Source: Acetobacter malorum (GTDB lineage Bacteria; Pseudomonadota; Alphaproteobacteria; Acetobacterales; Acetobacteraceae). Taken from it: a DNA stretch of 64,000 nucleotides. Below are positions 56,685 to 64,000 of this stretch, in pieces. Within the stretch, counting starts at the first letter, position 1, and every line of letters starts with the position of its first letter. The position numbers and the translations under genes are program-made. The stretch is from contig NZ_LHZC01000054.1 in NCBI RefSeq assembly GCF_001580615.1, forward strand, positions 184,208 through 248,207, written 5' to 3'. The notes beneath the pieces were generated by a model. The model was not told the origin of the DNA. It made no database searches and worked only from the letters and a program-made list of their open reading frames with translations.

Positions 56685-57469
56685 CCTTCCGGCTGCTCGG
56701 CAAAAAGCGTCAGGCCATCAGTCCCTTTGCGATAGATCAGATGGTGGCGCACTTCCGCCCCGGCCTCCAGCCCGGCAAATGTTCCCGCCATGCGTCGAAA
56801 GACAGGTGTCCGCATCCAGTCTTTCGGGCCGTCGCTGCGATACACAGCCGTCGCCGTAATGATCTCCCGTCCGGTCGGGTCATGCTCCGGATGCCGGATA
56901 TCGACAATCCTGCGGAGCGTCAGACCGACACAGACCCCATCAACCTCACTGATCAGATAGGGATGAAGCAGCAATGGTTCATCACGTTCTTCCTCCCCTT
57001 TTTTCGACACCTGTTCAGGATAGGCCAGAGTCGCAATCGGAATATACCCGTCGAAGAGGCGCCCGGGCTGGCGCAGCGTATAGCTAAAATCCGGATTATT
57101 CCGGGATGTCGTGTAAAATACGGCCTCTTCCGTTGCGCCGGACGTTTTGAATGTGACTGGCACGACATGCCGTTCCAGAACACCACGCTGCGTCAGATCC
57201 GTCACCAGATCCGAGGGTGCCTCGTCTGCTGGTCCGGCATGAAACAGAAACGGATGGGCCGTGGGAGCCGTCCAGGGCGACGACTGCATCCAGAACCGTT
57301 TATTGGACCATTCACGAAAGTCTATCCCCGCACCAGAGCGTAACAGCATGCAGGACCGCATGCCCTGAGGATGACGCTCAACCAGCACCTTCTGCAAATC
57401 GCGAGTTTCACCGTGCGGCCCGGAGAACAGAATAAAACTCAGGCCGCCTGCGCCGGCGACAGCAAGCAA
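56681..57469 (-). CDS. Membrane-anchored or exported protein (paralogue pair member 2)
   Basis: About 262 residues from a TTG start at 57469, with a hydrophobic N-terminus (AGAGGLSFILFSGP). The true start is uncertain, since no in-frame ATG is available and the frame is open farther up. Shared motifs with the next gene: LVxxLxxxGxxxRxxVPVTF and CVGLTxRRIVDI. Stop/start overlap ATGA with that gene. No known family. Confidence 0.65.
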   Translation of the reverse strand: MLAVAGAGGLSFILFSGPHGETRDLQKVLVERHPQGMRSCMLLRSGAGIDFREWSNKRFWMQSSPWTAPTAHPFLFHAGPADEAPSDLVTDLTQRGVLERHVVPVTFKTSGATEEAVFYTTSRNNPDFSYTLRQPGRLFDGYIPIATLAYPEQVSKKGEEERDEPLLLHPYLISEVDGVCVGLTLRRIVDIRHPEHDPTGREIITATAVYRSDGPKDWMRTPVFRRMAGTFAGLEAGAEVRHHLIYRKGTDGLTLFAEQPEG

Positions 57470-57529
57470 GGCATCAGGCGCGGGGCCGAACGGATCATCC
57501 CTGACAGCGACGAGATCAGGAACGACATC

Positions 57530-57781
57530 TTACAGATCTCCTGCGTCACGGCAGAGCGCGAGCAGATGTGTCAGTTTCTGATGCACCACGCTCCCCAGAA
57601 CAATGACGCCTTCGAGGGTTTTCACACCATCCGTATCGGCTCTGAGGGTATCAAGCCGCCCCCGAAGGACCTGATGCTCCAGTTCCACCAGCCGCATGAC
57701 ATCATGCAATCCGGCGTGGAGGTCTTCGAGCCGGCGATCCCGGGGCGGCCCGGAGGACAGGCAAGGCGCTTCATGAGACAT
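57530..57781 (-). CDS. Small helical protein of unknown function
   Basis: An 83-residue, charged and probably all-helical protein (DLHAGLHDVMRLVELEHQVL). AAGGG lies eight bases before the ATG. It appears to head the operon with the secreted paralogue pair. No family recognised. Confidence 0.6.
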   Translation of the reverse strand: MSHEAPCLSSGPPRDRRLEDLHAGLHDVMRLVELEHQVLRGRLDTLRADTDGVKTLEGVIVLGSVVHQKLTHLLALCRDAGDL

Positions 57782-57896
57782 GACAAACCCTTCGACAGAC
57801 CGCGCTGTTCATGCGAGAACAGGCCCATGAGACACGGAGACCCGCTTCATATGCCCTCTATGGAACTTACAGCTCCCCGACTATACATGCAAGCGC

Positions 57897-57915
57897 TTCG
57901 TCGTATAATGACGAA
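57897..57915 (+). promoter_or_regulatory. S24-repressor promoter with palindromic operator
   Basis: TTCGTC-GTATAAT-GACGAA is an inverted repeat whose spacer contains a perfect -10 hexamer TATAAT (57904-57909). It lies 24 bases before the S24 gene, as expected for an autoregulated repressor. Confidence 0.65.
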
Positions 57916-57938
57916 CTTTTCCGTTATGGAGCGTTCGC

Positions 57939-58619
57939 ATGCCACCGCCCCGACCCAGAAAGCGCAAGCTCATGGATGAGCAGATCAAACTGATGCGCGA
58001 GCGCGGGGAACGGCTGCGTCAGGCTGCCCAGAGCATTGGCATTACACATGCCGCAAAGGCTGCGGGCGTGCCTTACACAACTTTACGTGACTACATGAAC
58101 GGCAGTGAGATGAAGCTCTCTGCCGTTGCCTCCCTCGCACGGGTCTGTGGCGTGACACTGGACTGGCTTGCCTATGGCGTTGGCGAAACGCCCCTGAGCC
58201 AATCCCCCTCCCGCCCCGCCCCGCAACGCGGTGGCCACCAGATTGTCATCCCCTGGCTGGATGACCGGGAAGAAGGATTGCGGGTCGGCAAAGGCTGGCT
58301 GGAGACGACCTTGACGCGCCCAACCATCGCAGCGCTCCGCCTGACAGATGTCACAGGCGACGCCATGGCACCGACCCTGCTCCATGGAGATATCGTCATG
58401 ATCGATACGGCCTCGACCCAGGTTCAGGGCGGCGCACTTTACGCCCTGAAAATCGATGAGACCGTCATGCTGCGCCGCCTTGACCTGCGCCTGGGTGGCG
58501 GCATACGCGTTCTGGCTGACAATGATCGTTACCCGCCGCAGGACCTGTCGGCAGAAGACATTCAAAGCCTGAAGGTTGTCGGAGAAGTGGTCTGGTTTGG
58601 CGGTCTGCCACGAGGATAA
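57939..58619 (+). CDS. CI-like HTH/S24-domain regulator lacking the catalytic dyad
   Basis: A 226-residue protein: HTH at about 22-80 (THAAKAAGVPYTTLRDYMNG) and a C-terminal S24 (LexA/CI-like) domain. The catalytic Ser of GDSMxPT is Ala142 (GDAMAPT), and the Lys of VKRL is missing (VMLRRL). Autocleavage is therefore not expected. It keeps GDIVMIDT and the fold. GGAGC lies eight bases before the ATG. It precedes the large AIDA/Hint gene by about 137 bases. Confidence 0.85.
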   Translation: MPPPRPRKRKLMDEQIKLMRERGERLRQAAQSIGITHAAKAAGVPYTTLRDYMNGSEMKLSAVASLARVCGVTLDWLAYGVGETPLSQSPSRPAPQRGGHQIVIPWLDDREEGLRVGKGWLETTLTRPTIAALRLTDVTGDAMAPTLLHGDIVMIDTASTQVQGGALYALKIDETVMLRRLDLRLGGGIRVLADNDRYPPQDLSAEDIQSLKVVGEVVWFGGLPRG

Positions 58620-58756
58620 GTGCGCCTTTCGATCTACGAAAAATCACACAATAAAAATTGTACGTGTTCCCGCTTGTTTTTCTACAGCTCCTCACCTAAT
58701 CTTTCCTGAGAAATACCGCGCCTCGTTGCGGTCCGTCCGGGAAGGATTTCAGTGTA

Positions 58757-61700
58757 ATGGCCAAGGTGACGTCAGCCTCATCGTCAGGAACACATCTCGT
58801 CAGTTCGGATATTCACATCGTGAATGGTGCCGTGTGGCAGGACACTGAGCTTGGAGATGATGGAGAGTTATGGGTTGAGAACGGCGGCACAGCCCTCAAT
58901 ACCCTTGTCGATCAGGGCGACCTCACTATCAGCGCTGGCGGCCTTGCCTCAGGCGTGACCGTCACCGGGGATGACGACGAAAACGGCTTTCTCGAAGCCT
59001 ATGGCGGTCTTCTGGAAGACGCCACTTTTACCAGTACCGGCTGGGGAATCATCGAACAGGGGGGTACCGCCCATACCGTTCTCCTGACGGATGGAGGATA
59101 CATCGAAGTTGCCGGGACAGTAGACGATGCGACCCTGCGCGGCGGGAGCATGCGGGTTGATTCCGGGGCAATTATCAGAAATGTCACGCTTGAGCAGAAC
59201 GGCGGCATGCTGATTGAATCAGGGGCGACCGTTACAGGTGTGACCCTTGAGCAGGGAGCTTCTCTTGTTCTGCAATCGGGTGCCACTTTCACGAATGTCA
59301 CTGTCGCAAGTGGCGGCATTCTCGGCGTCGACACTGTTCCTGAGGACGGCGTCACGATTGACGATGGTGGCAGTCTCGATTTTTCTGCTCTGAGCTGGGA
59401 CGATGCTGCTACAGCCCGGATCGTGGGTGACCCTATCCTTGACGTCACTGCCGGAGGTGTCACCTCATCCGTGACACTGGACGGAGAGTATACAGGCGAG
59501 CATTTCGTTCTCTCGAGCGATGGACATGGCGGCACATTGGCCACCCTGGAGGTTGATGATGGCACACCCTGTTATTGCGCCGGGACCCTGATCACCACCG
59601 ATCATGGCGATGTCCCCGTAGAAGCGCTGCAAATTGGTGACCGGGTTATGACAGCATCCGGGGAGACACGCCCCATCCACTGGATTGGCCACCGAAGCTA
59701 TTCTGGACGTTTTGCCTCCCGAAACCCCTCTGTTCTGCCTGTCATTTTTACAGCCGGGTCTCTGGGCAACGACCTGCCACGACGCGATCTCTGGGTCTCC
59801 CCGCAGCATGCAATGTTCATCGATGACGTCCTGATTCCGGCCGTTCTGCTGGTCAACGGCCAGACCATCCGGCAGGCGGAACGGGTTGATCGTGTCCAGT
59901 ATTTTCATGTTGAGCTTGAGAGCCATGATATCCTGCTGGCCGAAGGCGCACCTGCGGAAAGCTTTGTCGATGATTCCTCACGCGGTATGTTCCACAATGC
60001 CCCGGAATACGCTGTGCTGTATCCCGACACCCAGAAAAAACCGGCCCGCTATTGCGCCCCGCGGGTTGAAGAAGGCGTTCTTCTTGAAACTATTCGAAAT
60101 CGTCTGAACCAGACAGATGGACCAGACAACACGGAAAAACCGTCCGGTTCAGGGCATCTGGAAGGCTATCTGGATGCTGTGACCCACACGGAAATCAGGG
60201 GATGGGCGCGATGGTCTGACAGCGCCGAACCTGTTCCTCTGCGCATTCTAGATCATGGTATCTGTATTGGGGCCATCATGGCCGATCTGACACGACAGGA
60301 TGTCGGGAAGGCGTGTGGTTTCCGGTTTATTGTTCCCGGCGGCCTGTCTCCGCACCAGCGCCATATGATTGATGTTCAGCCACTGCACGGAACAGGTCAG
60401 CTCGGACATGCTCCCTGGGGCCTTGAACCTGTGGTTGAAACGCAGACCGAAACTCGAACCACTCACCCCGCTCCTTCGAACTCTCTTCGCGGCTGGGTCG
60501 ACCTCGTGTCCCGGGACCGGATTGCAGGCTGGGCCTATAACCCCACCACCCCGGAAGTGCCCGTACCCCTTCAGATCGTGGTCAATGGCCAACTTCGTGC
60601 CAGCACGGTCGCAAACGGGCGTCGCCCCGATGTGTTGCAGGCTGGACAGGGTCCTGAGGACTGCGGGTTCGACCTTCTTCTGCTCCCGCCCCTCTCTCCG
60701 CTGACGCGGCACACCATCGAGATACGCTGGGCCGTCAATGGCTCTCTGCTGGGCGCGCCTGCTGTTCTGCCGCAAGCAGACAGCTTTGATCCGGATCTGG
60801 AGCAAGCGCTGAAGACCGCAGTCTCGTCGGCAGAAAGCCTCGAGACACAGAGCCATGTCCTGTCCTTCCTGCTGGAGCAGGTCGATCGCCTGAAGCAGGT
60901 GCGAGCAGAGACAGCCACAGACCACACCCGTATGGCGCTAAACCGGCAACTCACCAGACGAGGATATACTGAACCCGTTACCCCAGCCCCGAAAGCGTTG
61001 GTCATCGACAGCGCCCTGCCGGACGGCCAGCGGGACGCCGGATCAGTGGCAATTCTGTCGCATGTCCGAACCCTGCAAACTCTGGGATATCAGGTCACGT
61101 TTGTCGCCGCTGACGGGATGGGAACGCGGGCTCCCTTCCCTGTTCCGGATGTTATGTTCTGCACCCTGCCATTTTACAATTCGGTGGAAGAGGTTCTGAC
61201 GCGGCATGCCAACAGCTACGACGTTGTTTACCTCCATCGGGAACATGTGGCATCGCGTTACATGACCCTTGTTCGCCAGACCCAGCACCGGGCCCGGGTT
61301 GTTTATGCGGTTGCGGATCTACATCATGTTCGCGTCGCCCGTCAGGCTGTCATTGAGGGCCGTCCCGAACTGCTCGCAACAGCACGGCGTCTGAAAGCAG
61401 CCGAATATGACATGGCGAAAAAGGCAGACGTCGTGCTGACTCATTCTCTTGCAGAACTGGATCTCCTGCGCCGAGACGTGCCGTCTGCCACTGTTGTGCA
61501 GGTCCCGTGGGCTGTCCCGGTCAGAAAACGTGTACCGGGATTCCAGAACCGTACAGGCCTTGCCTTTATCGGCAATTTTGCACACGCACCAAACATTGAT
61601 GCGGCTCACTGGCTGGTCGACGAGATCATGCCACTGGTGTGGAAACAGGCGCCGGACATCATCTGCCATCTTGTTGGCAGCGGCATGCCGGAACCGATCC

Positions 61701-62092
61701 AGCGTCTTGCCAGCGACCGTGTCCATATTCGTGGGCGTATTCCTGATCTTTCCTCCATACTGGATCAGGTTCGGCTGACGGTTGCCCCATTGCGGTTTGG
61801 TGCAGGCATTAAAGGGAAAGTCCTCGACAGTCTTGCTGCAGGCGTGCCGTGTGTCATGACGCCGATCGCCACCGAGGGACTGATCTTACCCAAAGCACTG
61901 ACAAAGCTTGTCGGCACCGGAAATGCAAATCTGGCACGGCTGATTGTTCGCACGCACACCAACCGCAACCTGTTTAATCAAAACTCGAAGGCTGGCCAAA
62001 TCTATATCCGTGGTCATCATAACGAGCAGTGTGTCGCTCAGAGCTTGCAGATAGCCCTTCGCACCGCTTCAGATATCCAACAAGCGGGGTAA
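58757..62092 (+). CDS. AIDA-like repeat / Hint_2 / glycosyltransferase multidomain protein
   Basis: A 1111-residue protein in four parts. Residues 1-265 carry repeats of the AIDA/autotransporter type (GGTALNTLVDQGDLTISAGG, SGATVTGVTLEQGA). A Hint_2 domain starts CYCAGTLITTDHGDVPVEAL with Cys272 at the splice-type position and includes SPQHAMFIDD (about 272-430). Two similar beta domains follow (GYLDAVTHTEIRGWARWSD; GWVDLVSRDRIAGWAYNP). The C-terminal 745-1098 is a GT4-type glycosyltransferase (GNFAHAPNIDAAHWLVDE; RFGAGIKGKVLDSLAAGVPC). No signal peptide. AAGGA precedes the ATG. The Hint could cut the polypeptide after folding. Confidence 0.88.
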   Translation: MAKVTSASSSGTHLVSSDIHIVNGAVWQDTELGDDGELWVENGGTALNTLVDQGDLTISAGGLASGVTVTGDDDENGFLEAYGGLLEDATFTSTGWGIIEQGGTAHTVLLTDGGYIEVAGTVDDATLRGGSMRVDSGAIIRNVTLEQNGGMLIESGATVTGVTLEQGASLVLQSGATFTNVTVASGGILGVDTVPEDGVTIDDGGSLDFSALSWDDAATARIVGDPILDVTAGGVTSSVTLDGEYTGEHFVLSSDGHGGTLATLEVDDGTPCYCAGTLITTDHGDVPVEALQIGDRVMTASGETRPIHWIGHRSYSGRFASRNPSVLPVIFTAGSLGNDLPRRDLWVSPQHAMFIDDVLIPAVLLVNGQTIRQAERVDRVQYFHVELESHDILLAEGAPAESFVDDSSRGMFHNAPEYAVLYPDTQKKPARYCAPRVEEGVLLETIRNRLNQTDGPDNTEKPSGSGHLEGYLDAVTHTEIRGWARWSDSAEPVPLRILDHGICIGAIMADLTRQDVGKACGFRFIVPGGLSPHQRHMIDVQPLHGTGQLGHAPWGLEPVVETQTETRTTHPAPSNSLRGWVDLVSRDRIAGWAYNPTTPEVPVPLQIVVNGQLRASTVANGRRPDVLQAGQGPEDCGFDLLLLPPLSPLTRHTIEIRWAVNGSLLGAPAVLPQADSFDPDLEQALKTAVSSAESLETQSHVLSFLLEQVDRLKQVRAETATDHTRMALNRQLTRRGYTEPVTPAPKALVIDSALPDGQRDAGSVAILSHVRTLQTLGYQVTFVAADGMGTRAPFPVPDVMFCTLPFYNSVEEVLTRHANSYDVVYLHREHVASRYMTLVRQTQHRARVVYAVADLHHVRVARQAVIEGRPELLATARRLKAAEYDMAKKADVVLTHSLAELDLLRRDVPSATVVQVPWAVPVRKRVPGFQNRTGLAFIGNFAHAPNIDAAHWLVDEIMPLVWKQAPDIICHLVGSGMPEPIQRLASDRVHIRGRIPDLSSILDQVRLTVAPLRFGAGIKGKVLDSLAAGVPCVMTPIATEGLILPKALTKLVGTGNANLARLIVRTHTNRNLFNQNSKAGQIYIRGHHNEQCVAQSLQIALRTASDIQQAG

Positions 62093-62350
62093 GCCGCCTG
62101 TTGGAAACAGCATGAGGGTTACCCAAAGCACGGCAAACCGCATCTTTTTTAGGCGTGTCGTCAGTTAGCACTCGGTACCATAAGGTTTATACTTCCATTT
62201 AATCTGCCATGTTTCCTCTATGTTTTCAGAGAGAGTGTGAAAGCGTCACTATGGTCTGAACGATAGTCAGTGTAAGCGGATAAAGGATCGTCCCCGAGTT
62301 GTGAAGGTCGTGTCGGCGGAACAACTGTGGATAACCGTCTATTTGTAGAA

Positions 62351-62375
62351 GCCGTCATGACGTGATTATGACGGC
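62351..62375. promoter_or_regulatory. Inverted repeat in the 62093-62460 gap
   Basis: GCCGTCAT-N9-ATGACGGC is a perfect 8-base inverted repeat within a 370-base gap between the large gene and a convergent small operon. A TGTGGATAA box (62326-62334) lies nearby. It could be a terminator-like stem (no T-tract) or an operator. No gene is seen in this gap. Confidence 0.4.
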
Positions 62376-62460
62376 GCATTTCTATTGTCATGTGACCGCT
62401 TTTCAGACAGTGATACCAAAAAAACAGCTGTCATCATGGCGTTATTCGACAAGGTCCCCA

Positions 62461-63120
62461 TCAGGCAGCAGTTCGCAGCCCGCCCTCCGCGACTGCCTCA
62501 ATCGCCTGCCTGAGGGCGGCAGTCACCTGGTGAGGATCACAGACCATGTCCTTGAAAATGAGAATGGGGCGCTGATTGGGTGGATAGCGATGCAATCGCC
62601 TTAAGGTCTCGTCCTTTCGTGCCTTTTGTGTTGACGAATAAGCCGTGAATGTCCGGTCAAACAGACCAACGACTTCGATAAAACAGCTCTTACCAGACTG
62701 GATCGAACTCACTTTAAAGTCAGCAAAAGCCTCTTCCTGAAAAGTACATCCTTTCACAAGAGGATGAACGTCCAGCTTTACTGACGATGGCAGCGTCGGT
62801 TTGATCCACCGATACACAGCCAATTCGTAAAGGGAATCAAACTCATGACCGTCCTGTGCGAGCTTTTCCTCGACAGGTAGGTGCGGATAGCACTGGTGCA
62901 CAGCCTCACGAAAGGCCGCCCATGCCCCCTCCCCTGGCTGCCAGTATTTCTTGCGCAGATCCCAGGCCTTTCGCCCAAGGTCTGCCAACATAAAGCCATG
63001 GACACAGACGCCAACAAGCGCTGAAAGCTCGGCGTATAGGTCAATATCCCGGCGCGGAAAAAGACCGGTCCTAACAGGCATCGGAAACTGAAGTGGGTCG
63101 AAGCGATAATCAGCCGTCAT
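62461..63120 (-). CDS. Protein with possible nuclease-like fold
   Basis: A 219-residue protein without signal peptide. The second half reads EFDSLYELAVYRWI, LVKGCTFQEEAFADFKVSS, CFIEVVGLFDRTF and a helical KARKDETLRRLHRYP, followed by PILIFKDMV. The order E-helix, D/FK strand, IEV strand resembles the PD-(D/E)XK fold, but the expected Lys after IEV is Val. Assignment is tentative. Gene is 93 bases from a small helical gene on the same strand. Confidence 0.55.
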   Translation of the reverse strand: MTADYRFDPLQFPMPVRTGLFPRRDIDLYAELSALVGVCVHGFMLADLGRKAWDLRKKYWQPGEGAWAAFREAVHQCYPHLPVEEKLAQDGHEFDSLYELAVYRWIKPTLPSSVKLDVHPLVKGCTFQEEAFADFKVSSIQSGKSCFIEVVGLFDRTFTAYSSTQKARKDETLRRLHRYPPNQRPILIFKDMVCDPHQVTAALRQAIEAVAEGGLRTAA

Positions 63121-63213
63121 AGGGAAGTATCCTAAAAAATGGCTCCGATCACACAGCGTGAAGCGGAGCCAGGAAAAGGTTTTTTTGGTGAGGATAGGGT
63201 GTGATTGAAGTGG

Positions 63214-63453
63214 TCAGGCTGCCTGCTTCATCGTCACTGGCGCCGCCAGAAGCTGTTCCAGGCGGCCATAACGACGTTCCATGTCGCGATGCAATATGAC
63301 CAGCCCCTCCAATGCCTCAAAAGCGGCTTCGCTACCGCCTAGGATCTCGAGCAGCAGAACACCCTCGAGCACATGAAGAGCTTTGAGCTCCATCGTTGAG
63401 TGCACAACGTCATCGGTAACAGGAAACAGGTCAGACAGTGGGTAATGAGACAT
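63214..63453 (-). CDS. Small helical protein
   Basis: A 79-residue acidic, Leu-rich protein from ATG 63453 (MSHYPLSDLFPVTDDVVH) to LLAAPVTMKQAA; the frame is open farther upstream without a credible start. Helical and cytosolic by appearance. No family known. It precedes the nuclease-like gene on the same strand and may form an operon with it. The 482 bases beyond (63454-63935) contain the hairpin repeat copy 2 and AT-rich sequence. Confidence 0.55.
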   Translation of the reverse strand: MSHYPLSDLFPVTDDVVHSTMELKALHVLEGVLLLEILGGSEAAFEALEGLVILHRDMERRYGRLEQLLAAPVTMKQAA

Positions 63454-63679
63454 GATTTTTGTCCTTGTCGTCCAAAAAAGGGAGGAAAAGACCACACACA
63501 TCCCGTCCCTCTTCCTCTGGGGCATTGACGGATATGCACAGTCACCGGAACACACAGACAAAGCGTCTCCACCCCGCCCCGGTCAGAAAAGCCCTTTTTT
63601 AGAAAATTCATTTCAAAACAATGAGTTGGGAGAGAGCATTTTTAAATGCGATAGAACGAGAGAAAAGAAGAAAAAACCC

Positions 63680-63731
63680 AGCAATTTCATATGCATACCG
63701 CAGAGTGCATATGAAATTGCGGTAGCGTGCC
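63680..63731. repeat. 52-bp hairpin repeat, copy 2
   Basis: Perfect arms CAATTTCATATGCA and TGCATATGAAATTG with a 10-base loop, then gcggtagcgtgcc. Nearly identical to 54713-54764; both are followed within 35 bases by ggacgaaaaag. Confidence 0.9.
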
Positions 63732-63935
63732 TTCATTTGGGACGAAAAAGTGCCTCTGGAGAGCGAAAATAATCGCATCTCAGGGGGCAGAAAGCCAGAA
63801 TTACGCCCCTGCCAAAAAAGCCTCCCAACAATAATGTCCCTTTCTTGTCCCGCTTTGAGACCGAAACTGTCTGGATTTTTCAAAAACCTGGTGTCAGACT
63901 GGAACAGCCAGAACCCCACAGAAGAGCAGAAGAAC

Positions 63936-64000
63936 ATGAAATACGACCAGCATGGCCCGCTGTCAGCGATGCTCTCCGAAGCAGCTGGAGAAGCCGGGCG
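63936..64000 (+). CDS. Start of a gene cut by the window edge
   Basis: ATG 63936 opens a frame reading MKYDQHGPLSAMLSEAAGEAG up to the edge, with a purine-rich AGAGCAGAAGAA leader. Too short to identify. It lies about 200 bases after the hairpin repeat. Confidence 0.45.
   Translation, partial: MKYDQHGPLSAMLSEAAGEAG

Noticed and set aside
62326..62334. DnaA box TGTGGATAA as a replication origin
   Set aside because: Only one box, with no cluster, iterons or rep gene nearby; chance is enough.

Overview
The window looks like accessory chromosome or plasmid DNA of an acetic acid bacterium (Acetobacteraceae, Komagataeibacter/Gluconacetobacter/Acetobacter type). The grounds are an IS5-family transposase relic of the kind common in acetic acid bacteria, IS91-type recombinase and trb conjugation relics, several short-chain dehydrogenases paired with LysR regulators, a NepR-like anti-sigma factor typical of Alphaproteobacteria, and moderately high GC with AT-richer islands. 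There are no rRNA genes, no convincing tRNA and no CRISPR array. At least ten broken genes or IS/recombinase scars mark old recombination joints.

Layout. 1-3.85 kb: a minus-strand operon of an HTH-dynamin-like GTPase, a Gly/Ala-rich membrane protein and a third protein cut by the edge; a candidate defence or membrane-remodelling module. 4.6-7.4 kb: a histidine kinase behind an in-frame chimera of an efflux outer-membrane protein and a response regulator that has lost its phospho-acceptor half. 7.7-10.1 kb: VIT-family metal transporter, cytochrome b561, internally deleted chrA. 10.3-13.2 kb: arsRCBH arsenic operon with a long operator palindrome. 13.6-15.1 kb: DUF1348 gene plus four gene fragments. 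15.2-17.5 kb: TonB-dependent siderophore-type receptor.

17.7-36.1 kb: a redox/detoxification cluster with an OYE reductase, two paralogous alpha/beta hydrolases, six intact SDRs, a medium-chain oxidoreductase, an exported esterase-like protein, a DoxX protein and many LysR/TetR regulators, mostly in divergent regulator-enzyme pairs. Duplicated pieces (hydrolase, LysR C-terminus) suggest it grew by internal duplication. 36.3-42.7 kb: remnant of an integrative/conjugative element (LysR, DUF2274, trbI 3' part) fused head-on to a 5'-truncated type I restriction hsdR with its YgjP-like protease, then a truncated putative defence protein and a decayed IS5 transposase.

42.8-53.3 kb: an intact, AT-richer block that is the best candidate for an undescribed system: tandem-HTH LysR, TonB receptor, a histidine-ammonia-lyase homologue lacking the canonical Ala-Ser-Gly (MIO) triad, and an ornithine-cyclodeaminase homologue; beside them a di-iron desaturase coupled to a cytosolic PhnD-like protein, and a divergent XRE regulator and MFS permease. 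Uptake across both membranes, two amino-acid-type enzymes and an oxygenase suggest acquisition and conversion of a specific small molecule.

53.5-64 kb: IS630, serine-recombinase and FdhF/YdeP fragments, then a group bounded by two copies of a 52-bp hairpin repeat. It holds secreted proteins of unknown function (two are paralogues of each other), a CI/S24-type repressor whose catalytic Ser and Lys are absent, a 1111-residue AIDA-like-repeat/Hint/glycosyltransferase fusion, and small genes including a possible nuclease-fold protein.
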